Shown here: positions 63,437 through 64,000 of the stretch, in pieces | Layout: each line of letters starts with the position of its first letter | Position numbering within the stretch: the stretch's first letter is position 1 | Source: Janthinobacterium rivuli | GTDB taxonomy: Bacteria > Pseudomonadota > Gammaproteobacteria > Burkholderiales > Burkholderiaceae_D | Direction of reading: 5' to 3' | NCBI RefSeq assembly: GCF_029690045.1 | Contig: NZ_CP121464.1 | Coordinates: 4,340,001-4,404,000 of the forward strand | Length of the DNA stretch: 64,000 nt | Notes under the pieces: generated by a model | Told to the model about the DNA's origin: nothing | What the model saw: the letters and a program-made list of their open reading frames with translations, nothing else | The model's database searches: none | Program-made: the position numbers and the translations under genes

Positions 63437-63486
63437 GGTCCGTCGTTGGACCGTTGTGCGTTTATTCAGGGGATCGCCGTTGATCC
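63437..63486 (-). ncRNA. ANTAR (NasR/NasT)-type antitermination leader RNA
   Basis: Two stem-loops lie between the promoter and the terminator. P1 is GGATC-AACGGC-GATCC (63486-63471) and P2 is GGTCC-AACGAC-GGACC (63452-63437). Both six-base loops have A at position 1 and G at position 4, the recognition rule of ANTAR-domain antiterminators in nitrate-assimilation leaders. Binding would prevent the terminator at 63381-63427. No nasR or nasST gene is in the window. Confidence 0.85.
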
Positions 63487-63499
63487 GTACCTCTTGTGT

Positions 63500-63515
63500 A
63501 GCAAGCGCCGTGCCA
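63500..63515 (-). promoter_or_regulatory. sigma-54 promoter of the nas operon
   Basis: On the minus strand TGGCAC-N5-TTGCT (63515-63500) matches the sigma-54 consensus exactly. The predicted start at about 63489 is three bases before stem-loop P1. It implies NtrC-type nitrogen control. No convincing NtrC dyad was found upstream. Confidence 0.85.
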
Positions 63516-63668
63516 GCTTGCCGCACGGGCAGACGCCCTTATCGATACGAGGTTTGCGCCAGATCATGGCCAATCACGGTGCAAGCACGCCACTTGCTGG
63601 TGCATGCGGGAACCAGTACGTGGCATTTCTTGTCTAAACCACATCTGAAGCAGTAGCGGGAGGCCACG

Positions 63669-64000
63669 ATGGTCAAGACACTGCGACGACGACGCTTAAG
63701 GCCACCTTGGCCGCCATGGCTGGCATGTGCGTACGCCGGGCTGTTGCTGATGGCGTGGAGCAACACTGCCGCCGCGCAAGAGCCGAAGGAGCACAGCGAA
63801 CTCGATGCCACCGTCGTCGCGCCCTTTCACGCCGCGCGCGGCGAGCGGGTCACGCAGGCGCGCACATTTGTTGTACGGCTCACCTATCCCGACGAGGGGC
63901 GCAGCCATGCCGTGCGCTGGAGCCTGACCCTGTCCGGCCCGGGGCCGCAAGGCGCGGTGCTGCGGCGCTGGTCGGGCACGGAACAGGTGGGGGCTGACGG
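63669..64000 (+). CDS. exported protein, 3' end outside the window
   Basis: Partial gene: ATG 63669 with GGGAGG upstream, open to the right edge (about 110 residues seen). It has an Arg-rich start (VKTLRRRRLRPPWPPW), a hydrophobic segment (ACAYAGLLLMAWSNTAAAQ) and a predicted cleavage after AAA. The exported part begins EPKEHSELDATVVAPFHAARGERVTQARTF and alternates short strands (FVVRLTYPD, AVRWSLTLSGPG), suggesting a beta-rich domain. The family is unknown. It is divergent from the nitrate operon. Confidence 0.7.
   Translation, partial: MVKTLRRRRLRPPWPPWLACAYAGLLLMAWSNTAAAQEPKEHSELDATVVAPFHAARGERVTQARTFVVRLTYPDEGRSHAVRWSLTLSGPGPQGAVLRRWSGTEQVGAD

Noticed and set aside
63541..63620. GGTGCA and GCAC half-sites considered as NtrC binding sites for the sigma-54 promoter
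   Set aside because: The spacing between half-sites does not match the NtrC dyad, so no site was called.

Overview
The window is high-G+C, densely packed Betaproteobacterial chromosome. Gene content, tRNA sequences and operon types suggest the family Oxalobacteraceae, most likely a Janthinobacterium-like organism. This is inferred from the style of the proteins, not from a marker gene. No rRNA, CRISPR array, complete insertion sequence or replication origin was seen. Both ends cut through genes.

Layout, left to right. 1-5.1 kb (minus): a DUF1993 gene running off the edge, a hypothetical protein, an exported PHB-depolymerase-like esterase, and a tightly overlapping run GNAT, SMI1/KNR4, GNAT, response regulator, histidine kinase. 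5.2-8.3 kb (plus): a Cache-GGDEF diguanylate cyclase overlapping a CPBP protease, then an unknown gene. 8.3-11.4 kb: an AraC regulator divergent from a phytanoyl-CoA-dioxygenase-like gene and an FMN alpha-hydroxy-acid dehydrogenase. 11.4-13.7 kb: four tRNA-Arg(ACG) genes interrupted by a secreted beta-helix gene. 13.9-19.8 kb: a hybrid histidine kinase, a REC-GGDEF protein, a small helix-hairpin-helix-like protein, a soluble NarX-like kinase and a DUF6265 protein. 19.8-24.2 kb (minus): NDH-2, a His/Asp/Lys-rich exported protein, an outer-membrane channel-like protein and a chemoreceptor. 24.4-28.05 kb (minus): a copper-tolerance operon (two His/Met-rich exported proteins, a CusC/TolC-type lipoprotein, a Tat-exported multicopper oxidase) behind a textbook CueR-type promoter with a 19-bp spacer. 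28-34 kb: an unknown gene, another diguanylate cyclase, an FMN reductase, and dadA-dadX with a divergent Lrp-type regulator.

34.2-39.1 kb is the most atypical part. Two visibly AT-richer overlapping genes (35868-37486) encode an uncharacterised helical/winged-helix-like protein and a TIR-domain protein. On the left they are flanked by a decayed C-terminal fragment of a GlxA/AraC regulator. An intact relative of that regulator lies to the right at 38114-39109. This resembles a small defence-type insertion.

39.2-40.5 kb holds an isochorismatase-family hydrolase and a YdcF-like protein. 40.5-50.75 kb is a complete glycerol / glycerol-3-phosphate locus: divergent glpR, then glpD-glpS-glpT-glpP-glpQ-glpU-glpV-glpK. 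GlpS and GlpT together would form one consensus and one degenerate ATP site. 51.1-52.6 kb has a MarR regulator and a PLP-dependent serine/threonine dehydratase-like enzyme.

52.6-63.5 kb (minus) is an assimilatory nitrate locus: NarK-type transporter, nirB, nirD, a NirB-like FAD reductase and the Mo nitrate reductase. A stand-alone cysC and a membrane PAS-GGDEF protein follow on the same strand. Its 5' region carries a consensus sigma-54 promoter. Immediately downstream are two stem-loops with A1/G4 hexaloops and a terminator, which is the layout of a NasR/NasT (ANTAR) antitermination leader. An unidentified exported protein gene starts at 63669 and runs off the right edge.
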